Assembly (NCBI RefSeq): GCF_040545925.1
Contig: NZ_JBEPMX010000003.1
Span: forward strand, 124,001 to 188,000
Source of the DNA: Alkalibacillus flavidus
Lineage (GTDB): Bacteria > Bacillota > Bacilli > Bacillales > Alkalibacillaceae
DNA length: 64,000 nt
Direction: 5' to 3'
Positions within the stretch are counted from its first letter, which is position 1; every line of letters begins with the position of its first letter. Made by a program: the position numbers and the translations under genes. Positions 1 to 8,422 of this stretch are shown one piece after another. The notes under the pieces were generated by a model, which ran no database searches, had not been told where the DNA came from, and saw only the letters and a program-made list of their open reading frames with translations.

Positions 1-324
1 CATGATTTTTGCCGCGATCATCATATGCACTTTGTCCATCTCGAAACTGGGGATGGACAATTGTTTGATGGTATTATTGATGATGTCGATCACGACGGGG
101 TTATCCTTATTTTGCCGTGGGGTGAGATGGGTAACATGCAAGACGAACGAAATAATCCAAATTATGGCTACGGCCCTGGGTCAGGATACGGCTATGGGCC
201 AGGTTACCCGGGACAGCCGGGGTATGGATCACCCGGACGGTACCCTAGACGATTCCGCCGCTTCAGACGACAACGTTTTCCATTCAGATTAATCAACCGC
301 ATTTTGTTTCCGTTCTTTTATTAA
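1..324 (+). CDS. hypothetical protein, 5' end outside window
   Basis: The frame is open from base 1 to the TAA at 322-324, so the gene begins before the window; an ATG at 25 is probably internal. The N-terminal part reads like a small beta-barrel fold (HFVHLETGDGQLFDGIIDD, then VDHDGVILILPWGE). The C-terminal part is Gly/Tyr/Pro-rich (repeats of GYGPG type) and ends in an Arg/Phe-rich tail (RRFRRFRRQRFPF). This layout resembles short Bacillaceae hypothetical proteins, sometimes coat-associated. I do not recognise a function. A strong hairpin terminator follows directly. Confidence 0.6.
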   Translation, partial: HDFCRDHHMHFVHLETGDGQLFDGIIDDVDHDGVILILPWGEMGNMQDERNNPNYGYGPGSGYGYGPGYPGQPGYGSPGRYPRRFRRFRRQRFPFRLINRILFPFFY

Positions 325-334
325 AAATACGAAC

Positions 335-403
335 ACCCACCCATACACAATGGCCTTATCGTACATCTAATGTGATAAGGCCGTATTAAAGGGTGGGTTT
401 TTT
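335..403 (+). terminator. nested hairpin terminator overlapping the next gene's ribosome binding site
   Basis: Outer stem ACCCACCC (335-342) pairs with GGGTGGGT (391-398). An inner stem GGCCTTATC (352-360) pairs with GATAAGGCC (374-382). A T run follows at 398-403. The outer 3' arm is also the only purine-rich stretch in front of the ATG at 404. Confidence 0.75.
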
Positions 404-1039
404 ATGAACAAGGATGTGTACTACCGTGCTTTAGGTGATTCATTAACATTAGGTTTAGGACCATTATTACATCGAGGGTTTGTCTATGATTACAGCAACC
501 ACCTCGTCCAAACGCTTCGGCAACCTGTCAGAACAGAGGTTGTTGCACGCAAAGGAATGACGAGTGGTGACTTAATCACCGCTTTAAACGACGACTATTT
601 ACGGATGAGGGTCGCACAATCACACGTTATCACAATTACCGTCGGCGGCAACGACTTACTACAAGCGCACCAACAATTTTTAAACACCCTCAACCCCGTA
701 TCGTTTGAACGAGCAGAGCAGTTATTTTATGAGCATATCACGGATTTGTTGTTTGAGATCTATTTACTGAAATCGTTACACCCCACCCCTTACTTCATAA
801 GACTGATCGGGTTGTATAACCCATTTCCACAGTTGCCTTACAGCGCATTTTGGATCAACCGGTTTAACGCCATTTTGCAGTCGATGACATCGTCAGTAGT
901 TCGCTACGTCGATTTAATGTCACCATTTACCCAATACGGCCGACGCGCACTAGCGTGGGGTGGCATCCATCCGAACCGACGAGGTTACCGGTTGATCACG
1001 CAAGCGCTTATCGAATCAGGGTATAATCCGTTGCTTTAA
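404..1039 (+). CDS. SGNH/GDSL-type hydrolase
   Basis: A 211-residue protein of the SGNH/GDSL lipase-esterase fold, without a signal peptide, so probably cytoplasmic. Block I GDSL is at residues 11-14 (Ser13 as nucleophile) and block III GGND at 81-84. Block V reads GGIHPN with His189. The family usually has Asp three residues before this His (DGIHPN); here that position is Gly186, so the triad may be a Ser-His dyad. Bacillaceae homologues are often annotated as GDSL lipases or spore germination lipase LipC-like. The ATG at 404 directly follows a terminator hairpin whose 3' arm (GGGTGGG) would have to serve as ribosome binding site. Confidence 0.8.
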   Translation: MNKDVYYRALGDSLTLGLGPLLHRGFVYDYSNHLVQTLRQPVRTEVVARKGMTSGDLITALNDDYLRMRVAQSHVITITVGGNDLLQAHQQFLNTLNPVSFERAEQLFYEHITDLLFEIYLLKSLHPTPYFIRLIGLYNPFPQLPYSAFWINRFNAILQSMTSSVVRYVDLMSPFTQYGRRALAWGGIHPNRRGYRLITQALIESGYNPLL

Positions 1040-1049
1040 AATGTATGGA

Positions 1050-1175
1050 AGTCGCTCTATTCCCGTCGAGACCGCTCAATTAAAAGGCGCAGTTGCTCTA
1101 ATCACCTGACAGTCGCTCTATTAACCGCGACGGTCGCTCATATTTTTTATAAGATGCTCTATTTAATAGGAAATC
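1050..1175. repeat. phrase array B, about 20.4-bp period
   Basis: Six degenerate copies of a phrase close to GTCGCTCTATT. The conserved GCTC starts at 1054, 1074, 1095, 1115, 1136 and 1156, giving steps of 20, 21, 20, 21 and 20. The DNA between copies is not conserved. The array lies between two convergent genes, upstream of the frnE terminator. Confidence 0.75.
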
Positions 1176-1214
1176 ACGCGGCGACTAGAACGCGGTCCAT
1201 TCTTTAAAACATCC

Positions 1215-1249
1215 TAAAAAAAGTGACCCGCTCATTTACACGGATCACC
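1215..1249 (-). terminator. terminator of the FrnE-like gene
   Basis: On the minus strand GTGATCCG pairs with CGGGTCAC (one G-T pair) around a 10-base loop and is followed by a run of seven T. Confidence 0.8.
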
Positions 1250-1255
1250 ATTCAC

Positions 1256-1963
1256 TTATTGACACGACTCATCATCGCAATATTCTGTTGTCGATTGCGT
1301 GTTCATCATTTGTAGCTTCGGTTCTTGTTTTTCTTCTTCGTACACTTTTTCAAGTACTTGCGTGAAGGTGTCGATTGGTTGCGCACCACTGACAGCATAT
1401 TTTTCGTTAAACACAAAGAACGGTACACCTTGCACGCCGATATCGCCAGCATCTTGAATATCGCGACTCACATTCGCATTAAACGCTCCGGATTGAAGGG
1501 CGTTCAACGCTTCATCGCGGTTTAGCCCCACCGCTTCTGCACGATCTCCTAACACCGTCTCATCACTTACGTCTAACCCTTCTGTAAAATAGGCTTGCAT
1601 AAGCGAATCCGTCAGCTCATTACCTTTACCTTCTTGTTTTGCAAACTGAATCAAACGTTGCGCGTCTTTCGTGTTCGTTGGAATGATCGCATCCATGTTG
1701 AATGTCAATCCGACTTCTCGTGCTTGCTCAGCCATTTGCTGATTCATCTCGCGCCCTTGTTCGTATGGCACTTGATATTTCGTCGCTAACATCTCATGAA
1801 TATCGTTATACTGTCCCGGCTGAACAGTTGGGTCTAATTGGAAGCTTTTAAACGCTACAGACACCTTTTCTGGTGCTTCAAATTGTTCTAACGCCGCTTC
1901 AAATCGACGTTTGCCTATATAACAAAACGGACATACGACATCCGACCAAATTTCGACTTTCAT
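1256..1963 (-). CDS. DsbA-family oxidoreductase, FrnE-like
   Basis: A 235-residue cytoplasmic thioredoxin-fold protein of the FrnE/2-hydroxychromene-2-carboxylate isomerase branch of DsbA. The redox motif CPFC is at residues 11-14 after IWSDVV, and the cis-Pro region GVQGVPFFVF lies near residue 180, both typical of the family. The C-terminus is extended and contains two more Cys (CDDESCQ). It likely acts as a disulfide oxidoreductase or isomerase; no substrate can be inferred. An AGGAGG site lies before the ATG at 1963. The gene stands alone between a phrase array and the STAS-like gene. Confidence 0.88.
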   Translation of the reverse strand: MKVEIWSDVVCPFCYIGKRRFEAALEQFEAPEKVSVAFKSFQLDPTVQPGQYNDIHEMLATKYQVPYEQGREMNQQMAEQAREVGLTFNMDAIIPTNTKDAQRLIQFAKQEGKGNELTDSLMQAYFTEGLDVSDETVLGDRAEAVGLNRDEALNALQSGAFNANVSRDIQDAGDIGVQGVPFFVFNEKYAVSGAQPIDTFTQVLEKVYEEEKQEPKLQMMNTQSTTEYCDDESCQ

Positions 1964-2156
1964 AATATGAGCCTCCTCATTTACGCTAATTCAGTTCATA
2001 TTATTACGGATTCAGGCCGGAAAAATCAACTCATATGTTTACACAAACAAAAAAGTACGCAGCCTCGAATAGCACTGCGCAACATTTGTTTAATATCTGT
2101 ATAATTTAGTTTGCTTGTAAAAACGATAACGCTTCATCGTTTGAAGTAAAGTGGAA

Positions 2157-2489
2157 TTAGTTGTTAGGATTCGATTCTTTTGCCGTCCGTTTAAGCTGCA
2201 TTTTCGCTAAATTACTTTCGACGATAACAGCGGCGCGATTCATTCCGATATCTAACAACCATTGTTGGTGCTTCACCAATTCTTGCTGCGCGTCTTGCAC
2301 AAAGACTTTAACCCCAGCCATATCAACCATGACATCAAATGTATCCTTATTCATCTGTTTGACTGCTTTTTCGATATCTTTGTTGGCACTCTGGATATCT
2401 TCAGTCGACACATTCCCTTTCCATTCGATCTTAATAATTCCTTTACGACGCCCCATCACATCCACATTGTACATGTTCTTTATCTTCAT
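2157..2489 (-). CDS. STAS/SpoIIAA-like protein cut by an in-frame TAA
   Basis: A 110-residue protein resembling the STAS (SpoIIAA-like) fold: beta strands GIIKIEWKGN and FDVMVDMAGVKV separated by a helix, then a second helix and strand. The reading frame stops at TAA 2157-2159 but stays open directly after it for FHFTSNDEALSFLQAN and a second TAA at 2106-2108. That tail is what is expected for the last strand and helix of this family, so the TAA looks like a nonsense change, a sequencing error or a readthrough site. The full-length form would be about 127 residues. No clear Shine-Dalgarno precedes the ATG at 2489. Function unknown. Confidence 0.65.
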   Translation of the reverse strand: MKIKNMYNVDVMGRRKGIIKIEWKGNVSTEDIQSANKDIEKAVKQMNKDTFDVMVDMAGVKVFVQDAQQELVKHQQWLLDIGMNRAAVIVESNLAKMQLKRTAKESNPNN

Positions 2490-2559
2490 TGCATAACTTT
2501 TGTGTAATTAAAACACCCCCTTTCATGTTTTTAAAACCTTTTTCTTAAATTTTTTTGAT

Positions 2560-2652
2560 CTTTTATATCTATTTATTAAATAACTCCGCCCACTTTTGAA
2601 ATAAATAAATGAAGTTATGAAATAAATCGAACGATTTATTTCATAACTTCAA
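2560..2652. repeat. phrase array A1 with 40-bp palindrome
   Basis: AAATAA-centred phrases start at 2578, 2599 and 2620, exactly 21 bp apart, followed by an inverted copy (TTATTT at 2636-2641). The last direct and the inverted unit form a perfect palindrome, 19-bp arms 2611-2629 and 2632-2650 with a 2-base centre. It lies upstream of the STAS-like gene. Confidence 0.8.
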
Positions 2653-2672
2653 AACCACTCCCCCTAAAACAG

Positions 2673-2711
2673 AAAAAAGGATCAAGGCGTCAGACGCCTT
2701 GATCCTTTTTC
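2673..2711 (-). terminator. terminator of the DUF779 gene
   Basis: GGATCAAGGCG (2679-2689) pairs with CGCCTTGATCC (2695-2705), loop TCAGA. A and T runs flank both sides, so it could work in both directions. Confidence 0.9.
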
Positions 2712-2713
2712 AC

Positions 2714-3070
2714 TTATCGATTCAATTGTTTATTCTCTTCGTCCGTAAACGCTCGTGATCGGGTCAGGAATCGTTTACCGTGCCGACCTTCTAGTGAAAA
2801 CATGCCACCGCGGCCATCGACGACATCGATGATGAGCTGGGTATGCTTCCAATAGTCGAATTGGCTTTTGTGCATATAAAACGGCGCGCCACCAATATCG
2901 CCGAGATAAACGTCTTGATCGCCAATCATGAGATCGCCTTCAGGGTAACACATCGGCGAACTGCCATCACAACAGCCACCCGATTGATGAAACATAATAT
3001 TACCATGTTCGGCTTTAATCTTATCGATCAATTCTAACGTGGCGTCGGTTGCTGTGACTCGTTCGACCAT
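2714..3070 (-). CDS. DUF779 domain-containing protein
   Basis: A 118-residue protein matching the DUF779 family, recognisable by the Cys-rich stretch HQSGGCCDGSSPMC near residues 28-41 and the segment DVYLGDIGGAPFYM. Family members are regularly encoded next to acetaldehyde dehydrogenases of the ExaC/AcoD type, as here: the aldehyde dehydrogenase gene ends 26 bp upstream on the same strand, so both likely form one operon ending at the terminator at 2673-2711. The biochemical role is not established; the clustered Cys suggest metal or redox chemistry (inference). GGGGG site before the ATG at 3070. Confidence 0.88.
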   Translation of the reverse strand: MVERVTATDATLELIDKIKAEHGNIMFHQSGGCCDGSSPMCYPEGDLMIGDQDVYLGDIGGAPFYMHKSQFDYWKHTQLIIDVVDGRGGMFSLEGRHGKRFLTRSRAFTDEENKQLNR

Positions 3071-3096
3071 ACGCTTTACCCCCTTTCCGCTCTATT

Positions 3097-4617
3097 TTAG
3101 AAGAATCCTAGTTTCTGTGGCGTGTAGCTCACGAGTAAATTCTTCGTTTGTTGGTAATGTTCGAGCATCATCTTATGATTTTCGCGGCCAATACCGGACA
3201 TCTTATAGCCACCGAACGCGGCATGAGCTGGATAATCGTGATAACAATTCGTCCATACACGTCCTGCTTCAATCGCACGTCCGAAACGATATGCCGTATT
3301 AATATTTCGTGTCCATACACCTGCACCTAACCCGTACAATGTGTCATTCGCGATTTCGAGCGCTTCTTCATCTGTCTTAAATGTCGTAACAGCTAATACT
3401 GGACCAAAAATCTCTTCTTGGAAAATACGCATGCTATTGTCACCTTTAAACACTGTCGGCTCAACGTAGTAACCTTCCGCAAACTCACCGTCTTTCTTGT
3501 TTTGCTCACCACCGACTAAACATTCAGCGCCTTCTTGTTTACCAATATCTAAATAAGACAAGATCTTCTCTAACTGCTCCCTCGAAGCTTGCGCGCCCAT
3601 CATCGTATTCGGGTCAAGCGGGTTGCCTGTCGCGATTTCTTTCACACGTTTCAGCGCACGTTCCATAAATTCATCATAAATATCCTCATGAATAAGCGCA
3701 CGAGACGGACATGTACAGACTTCCCCTTGGTTTAGCGCAAACATCACTAACCCTTCGATCGCTTTGTCTAAGAAATCATCATCTTCATCCATGACATCTT
3801 TGAAGAAAATATTCGGTGATTTACCACCCAATTCTAATGTGACAGGAATAATATTTTGCGATGCGTACTGCATAATCATTCGGCCCGTTGTCGTCTCACC
3901 TGTAAATGCCACTTTACCGACTCGATCGCTCGACGCTAACGGTTTACCAGTATCGAGACCAAAGCCGTTCACGACGTTTAATACACCAGCTGGCAATAAA
4001 TCCTCAATTAATTCCATCAACACCAATATCGTCGCAGGCGTCTGTTCCGCTGGCTTCAAAACAACACAGTTACCCGTCGCAAGAGCTGGCGCTAGCTTCC
4101 ACGTCGCCATTAAAATTGGGAAGTTCCACGGAATGATTTGTCCGACGACACCGATTGGCTCATGGAAATGATATGCGACGGTATCGTGGTTAATTTCACC
4201 AATCGACCCTTCTTGAGCACGGATTGCCCCCGCGAAATAACGGAAATGATCGGCTGCTAATGGCAGGTCTGCGTTCAACGTCTCTCGCACCGCCTTGCCG
4301 TTATCCCACGTTTCAGCGACCGCTAACATTTCTAAATTGTCTTCAATTCGATCCGCGATCTTGTTTAAAATTTTCGCCCGCTCAGCAACGGATGTTTGGC
4401 CCCATGATTCTTTTGCTGCATGTGCTGCATCAAGCGCTAAATCAACATCCTCTTTCGTCGATGCCGGAATTTCACAAAATGCTTGACCTGTAACAGGTGT
4501 CACGTTATCAAAATAATTGCCATTCACCGGCGCTTTCCATTCACCGCCGATAAAGTTCTCGTAGCGCTTTTTAAAATGCATCACTGCCCCATCTGTGTTT
4601 GGAAATGCATACGTCAT
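3097..4617 (-). CDS. NAD-dependent aldehyde dehydrogenase, ExaC/AcoD type
   Basis: A full-length 506-residue class aldehyde dehydrogenase. The general base Glu262 is in LELGGKSPN and the nucleophile Cys301 in GEVCTCPSR, with the Rossmann sequence GVVGQIIPWNFP near residue 157. The ALHE-like start (FKKRYENFIGGEW) and pairing with DUF779 fit the acetaldehyde dehydrogenase II group, which oxidises acetaldehyde or similar aldehydes to acids with NAD. A GGGGAGG site precedes the ATG at 4617. A related role in betaine aldehyde oxidation cannot be excluded in a halophile but the DUF779 partner argues for acetaldehyde. Confidence 0.92.
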   Translation of the reverse strand: MTYAFPNTDGAVMHFKKRYENFIGGEWKAPVNGNYFDNVTPVTGQAFCEIPASTKEDVDLALDAAHAAKESWGQTSVAERAKILNKIADRIEDNLEMLAVAETWDNGKAVRETLNADLPLAADHFRYFAGAIRAQEGSIGEINHDTVAYHFHEPIGVVGQIIPWNFPILMATWKLAPALATGNCVVLKPAEQTPATILVLMELIEDLLPAGVLNVVNGFGLDTGKPLASSDRVGKVAFTGETTTGRMIMQYASQNIIPVTLELGGKSPNIFFKDVMDEDDDFLDKAIEGLVMFALNQGEVCTCPSRALIHEDIYDEFMERALKRVKEIATGNPLDPNTMMGAQASREQLEKILSYLDIGKQEGAECLVGGEQNKKDGEFAEGYYVEPTVFKGDNSMRIFQEEIFGPVLAVTTFKTDEEALEIANDTLYGLGAGVWTRNINTAYRFGRAIEAGRVWTNCYHDYPAHAAFGGYKMSGIGRENHKMMLEHYQQTKNLLVSYTPQKLGFF

Positions 4618-4783
4618 TAACGAATTCCTCCCCTAAATCATTTGTTTTGTTAGATTGTAAGACATGCCATTTGTAATGTATGCGCTTTCACAATTATGTA
4701 TGACTGTCAAAAGGACACTCTCACAAGCTTAATATATATTTTATCATAAAAATTGTAATTTTCAAACAAAAACACCTAAAACA

Positions 4784-4809
4784 AAACCACAGCTGTCAAA
4801 CTGTGGTTT
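4784..4809 (-). terminator. terminator of the Bcr/CflA gene
   Basis: AAACCACAG (4784-4792) pairs with CTGTGGTTT (4801-4809). On the minus strand a T-rich stretch follows. Confidence 0.7.
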
Positions 4810-4816
4810 CAATGTC

Positions 4817-6010
4817 CTATGATGTTACGCGTCGTTGTCTGACGAACGCTAGGTAACTGCCGACCAATAACAGTTGGCTCGTTAAAATAATAACCGCAAG
4901 CGGTAAAATGACGTCCGTACCAAAAATACCGACGATCGGGGCAGCAGATCCACCAAAAATAAACTGAAATAAACCGAGTAAAGCTGAAGCACTTCCTGCA
5001 TTATCGCCTTGCGTTTGCATTGCTAATGACAGACTCGTCGGGTTAATTAATCCTGTGCTTGATGTGATACAAAACAAGCCGATAATCACCATAATGAGCC
5101 CGCCATTTAATAGTGACGCGAGCACGAGCATCGACCCACCAGTGAGCGCAACGAAAAAGCCTGCGATTAATAGTTTTTCTTCTGATATCACGCCGGAGAA
5201 ACGGCCCACCACTTGGCTCATCGAAATAAACCCTAACGCATTCATCCCGAAAATCATCGCATATGTTTGGGGTGACAGACTAAAGATATCTTGCAATATA
5301 AATGATGACCCCGAAATATAGGAGAACATCGCTGCCGCTGCAAACCCTTGTATCATCGCAAAGCCCATGTAGCGTCGATTTTTGATTAATGAAGCAAATA
5401 TGTTCAACGTCGTCTTCATATTACCATCTGATCGTTTTTCTTGTGGTAATGATTCGACTAACCTGAAAATCGCAATAAAGGTTAAGACGATACCCACGAT
5501 CGACAATATCGTAAACAAGCCGCGCCAGCCTGTAAATAATAATATTTGACCGCCAATCATTGGTGCTAAAATCGGTGCGAGACCCATGACTAACACAAGC
5601 AATGAAAACATTTTCGTTAGCTGCGTGCCAGTATATAAATCACGAATAATTGACCGCGAAATGACAATCCCACCAGCTCCAGAAAAGCCTTGGACGAACC
5701 GCGCGATAATAAGCACCCAAACATTCGGTGCTATAGCACAGACAATCGATGCCAGAACATAAACGGCGATCGAGATAATGAGCGGTTTTTTTCGACCAAA
5801 TATATCACTCAACGTCCCGAGTGTTAATTGACCGAACGCAATTCCGAGCAATGATGTCGTTAAACTTAATTGAATAAGCGACGCTGGGCTGTTCAAATCA
5901 TTCGACAGTTCCGGAAAAGCGGGTAAATATAAATCAATCGTCAGAGGCACAAGTGCTGTGAACGCTCCAAGCATTAATAGTAGTTTCCAATTCGTTGTAC
6001 GATCTGACAT
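4817..6010 (-). CDS. Bcr/CflA family drug efflux MFS transporter
   Basis: A 397-residue integral membrane protein with about 12 hydrophobic segments. Recognisable family features are LVPLTIDLYLPAFPEL at the end of helix 1, the loop 2-3 motif GTLSDIFGRKKPL and the motif RFVQGFSGAGGIVISRSIIRDL. It is predicted to expel hydrophobic drugs or similar compounds by proton antiport. I place the start at ATG 6010, which has GGGAGAG at a good distance; the reading frame extends upstream to 6124 but that part lacks a site. It is divergent from the NatAB-like operon. Confidence 0.9.
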   Translation of the reverse strand: MSDRTTNWKLLLMLGAFTALVPLTIDLYLPAFPELSNDLNSPASLIQLSLTTSLLGIAFGQLTLGTLSDIFGRKKPLIISIAVYVLASIVCAIAPNVWVLIIARFVQGFSGAGGIVISRSIIRDLYTGTQLTKMFSLLVLVMGLAPILAPMIGGQILLFTGWRGLFTILSIVGIVLTFIAIFRLVESLPQEKRSDGNMKTTLNIFASLIKNRRYMGFAMIQGFAAAAMFSYISGSSFILQDIFSLSPQTYAMIFGMNALGFISMSQVVGRFSGVISEEKLLIAGFFVALTGGSMLVLASLLNGGLIMVIIGLFCITSSTGLINPTSLSLAMQTQGDNAGSASALLGLFQFIFGGSAAPIVGIFGTDVILPLAVIILTSQLLLVGSYLAFVRQRRVTS

Positions 6011-6160
6011 ACTAATATCTCTCCCTTTCATCACAACGACTATCATATAACAATTTTTGCAAAATATAAAGAAAAAGGGTTTCAAAATATGGTACGATAA
6101 ATATAGTAAAAAGTAGAATTTCAATGGGGAAACTTATATTTTTATAAGGGAGAGAGATAA

Positions 6161-7096
6161 TTGGAACAAGTATTAAGTGTTAAGCAGTTGCAAAAGTCAT
6201 TCAAAGACACACAAGTGCTCCACGACATTACCTTCGACGTCCATAAAGGCGAGATTATGGCCGTCTTAGGACCAAACGGAGCCGGGAAGTCAACGACGAT
6301 TCGTAATATTATGGGGATTATGTACCCTGACGGGGGTGAGGTCGTCTTTCATAACCATCACGGAGACACGATTCCACGTCACAAAATCGGCTATTTGCCA
6401 GAGGAACGCGGGTTATATAAAAACGTCAAAGTAATGGACATTTTACTTTATTTCGCCGAATTAAAAGATTACCCGCTCGACCGCGCGAAAGAACGGGCGC
6501 TCGACTATTTAAAACGATTCGATCTCGAAGGTAAAGAAAACGTCTCTGTGGAAGAATTATCGAAAGGGATGGGTCAAAAAGTCCAGTTCATCGGGTCAAT
6601 CATTCATGAACCAGAACTGCTTATTTTAGACGAACCATTCTCTGGTTTAGACCCTGTCAGTCAAGATGTGTTTAAACGCGAAATTAAAAAACTAGCCGAT
6701 AATGGAACCGCGATCTTACTCAGCTCGCACCAGATGAACCTCGTCGAAGAAATGTGTGACCGCCTGTTTTTAATGAACAAGGGCCAGCAAGTTATTTATG
6801 GGGCGATGAAAGATGTGAAAGCGGAGTATGCGAACTTTAAGTGTACGATTTACGGCGACAATGACGTTGCCACACTCGAGGCGATTCAAGACGTCACACG
6901 GGTCGAACAAGATGGCTCAACGTCTGTCTTATATCTCGATCGTGACGTCACATTGCCTGGTTGGCTATCGAATATCCCGGGTGATCTCGACGTGCAAGAA
7001 ATCTTCGTCGATCGAATCTCATTACACGAAATTTTCGTCGATGTGGCGCTCGGCCGCTCGATCGCAGCAAAGGAAGGTGTTTTAGATGCGGAATAG
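6161..7096 (+). CDS. ABC exporter ATPase, NatA/YhaQ-like
   Basis: A 311-residue ABC ATPase with Walker A GPNGAGKST (residues 37-45), signature LSKGMGQK and Walker B LLILDEPFSGLDP. It pairs with the permease that overlaps its 3' end by 11 bp. Both resemble NatAB/YhaQP of Bacillus, linked to sodium extrusion, which would suit a halophile, but the transported substrate is inferred only from similarity. The start is TTG at 6161 with AAGGGAGAG just upstream; no ATG is near. Confidence 0.88.
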   Translation: MEQVLSVKQLQKSFKDTQVLHDITFDVHKGEIMAVLGPNGAGKSTTIRNIMGIMYPDGGEVVFHNHHGDTIPRHKIGYLPEERGLYKNVKVMDILLYFAELKDYPLDRAKERALDYLKRFDLEGKENVSVEELSKGMGQKVQFIGSIIHEPELLILDEPFSGLDPVSQDVFKREIKKLADNGTAILLSSHQMNLVEEMCDRLFLMNKGQQVIYGAMKDVKAEYANFKCTIYGDNDVATLEAIQDVTRVEQDGSTSVLYLDRDVTLPGWLSNIPGDLDVQEIFVDRISLHEIFVDVALGRSIAAKEGVLDAE

Positions 7097-8327
7097 TTTT
7101 AAGGTCGGTAAATGGGAACTGAAACGCAATCTCAAAAGTAAATCATTTTTAATTTCACTCTTTTTAACACCACTCATCTTCATCTTTTTCGCGACAGTGC
7201 CCAGTTTATTAATGAGTGATGATGAAGGAAGCGACGCAACGACAGTTTATGTGAACGACTCGATTGGTGCGTATTCGTTAGTTGAATCCGTCGTTAATCA
7301 ACAAGATTTTCTCAATTGGAATGTCACAGAAACAGATGACAGTCTAGAGGATGTTAGAGGCACATTACAAGAAGAAGGAAATGCCGCGTTTGTCGCTCTA
7401 AACGAAGCGACGCTTGAGAACGGTGTCGTCAATTACGCAACGGGAAGTGATATTGGGGGTAATTTCCCAGCTCAAATCCAAGCATTAGAGCAACCCATTA
7501 AACAGTTACAAATCCAACAAGCTGATTTGACTGAAGAACAAGCGAACTTAGTCGCAACACCTGTCCAGTTCCAAATGGCTGATCAACCGAGCTCGTCTGA
7601 CGTCACAAGTAACTCTCCTGCTGGTTTCGCAGAAGACCCGTTTAAAAATGGAATCCCAGCGATGTTCGGTGGGATTGTGTTATTTTCAATTGTCATTACA
7701 GGGATGATGATTTTCCAAAGTGCGTCACAAGAGAAGAAAGAAAAAGTCGCCGAAATTATTTTATCATCTGTCACACCCGCTGAACTCATGCAAGGTAAAA
7801 TTATCGGGTACTTCGGGCTTGGGCTATTTCAAGTGACAGTTTGGATGGTATTTATCATTCCGCTATCCGTCTATTTAGTCGATGATATCCCGATCATTGA
7901 TTACTTACTGACGCCACAACTCCTATTGTTTGTGCTCATCGCGATTTTAGGTTACTTACTCTTCGCGTCGTTATTCGTTGGTCTCGGTGCGACGTTAGAA
8001 GATGCGAATTCAAGTAGTAACTTCCAAGGTATGGTCATGATGCTACCATTTTTACCGGTTGTCTTAATTGGCCCTGTCTTGTCTGACCCAACTGGTTTAG
8101 CCGCACAGGTAGGCACGTACATTCCGTTTACGTCGCCTGCTATATTGATGATGCGCCTTGCGATTATCGATGAATGGCCTTGGATGGATATTATCATTGG
8201 CTTAGCGATTTTAATCGTCAGTATTTGGGTCTGTATGAAACTGGCCGGTAAGATCTTCAAAATCGGTATTTTAATTTACGGTAAAAACGCAACACCTCAA
8301 GAAATTTTGAAATGGCTAAGAGCATAA
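7086..8327 (+). CDS. ABC-2 type permease, NatB/YhaP-like
   Basis: A 413-residue membrane subunit. One N-terminal transmembrane helix (SFLISLFLTPLIFIFFATV) is followed by a large extracytoplasmic domain of about 160 residues and five or six C-terminal helices, the usual YhaP/NatB layout. The conserved SASQEKKEKVAEIILSSV segment sits after the second helix. It is translated in overlap with the ATPase gene and probably forms the exporter with it. A hairpin terminator follows the stop codon. Confidence 0.88.
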   Translation: MRNSFKVGKWELKRNLKSKSFLISLFLTPLIFIFFATVPSLLMSDDEGSDATTVYVNDSIGAYSLVESVVNQQDFLNWNVTETDDSLEDVRGTLQEEGNAAFVALNEATLENGVVNYATGSDIGGNFPAQIQALEQPIKQLQIQQADLTEEQANLVATPVQFQMADQPSSSDVTSNSPAGFAEDPFKNGIPAMFGGIVLFSIVITGMMIFQSASQEKKEKVAEIILSSVTPAELMQGKIIGYFGLGLFQVTVWMVFIIPLSVYLVDDIPIIDYLLTPQLLLFVLIAILGYLLFASLFVGLGATLEDANSSSNFQGMVMMLPFLPVVLIGPVLSDPTGLAAQVGTYIPFTSPAILMMRLAIIDEWPWMDIIIGLAILIVSIWVCMKLAGKIFKIGILIYGKNATPQEILKWLRA

Positions 8328-8333
8328 TTTATG

Positions 8334-8364
8334 AAAACGGGCGCAGATACGCGTCCGTTTTTTT
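8334..8364 (+). terminator. terminator of the NatAB-like operon
   Basis: AAAACGGGCG pairs with CGTCCGTTTT (one G-T pair) and a run of T follows. Confidence 0.8.
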
Positions 8365-8422
8365 ATGTTTTGAACATCATGAGACATACTAAGCGCACAC
8401 GTCTTGTTTAGGAGAGTTTACG

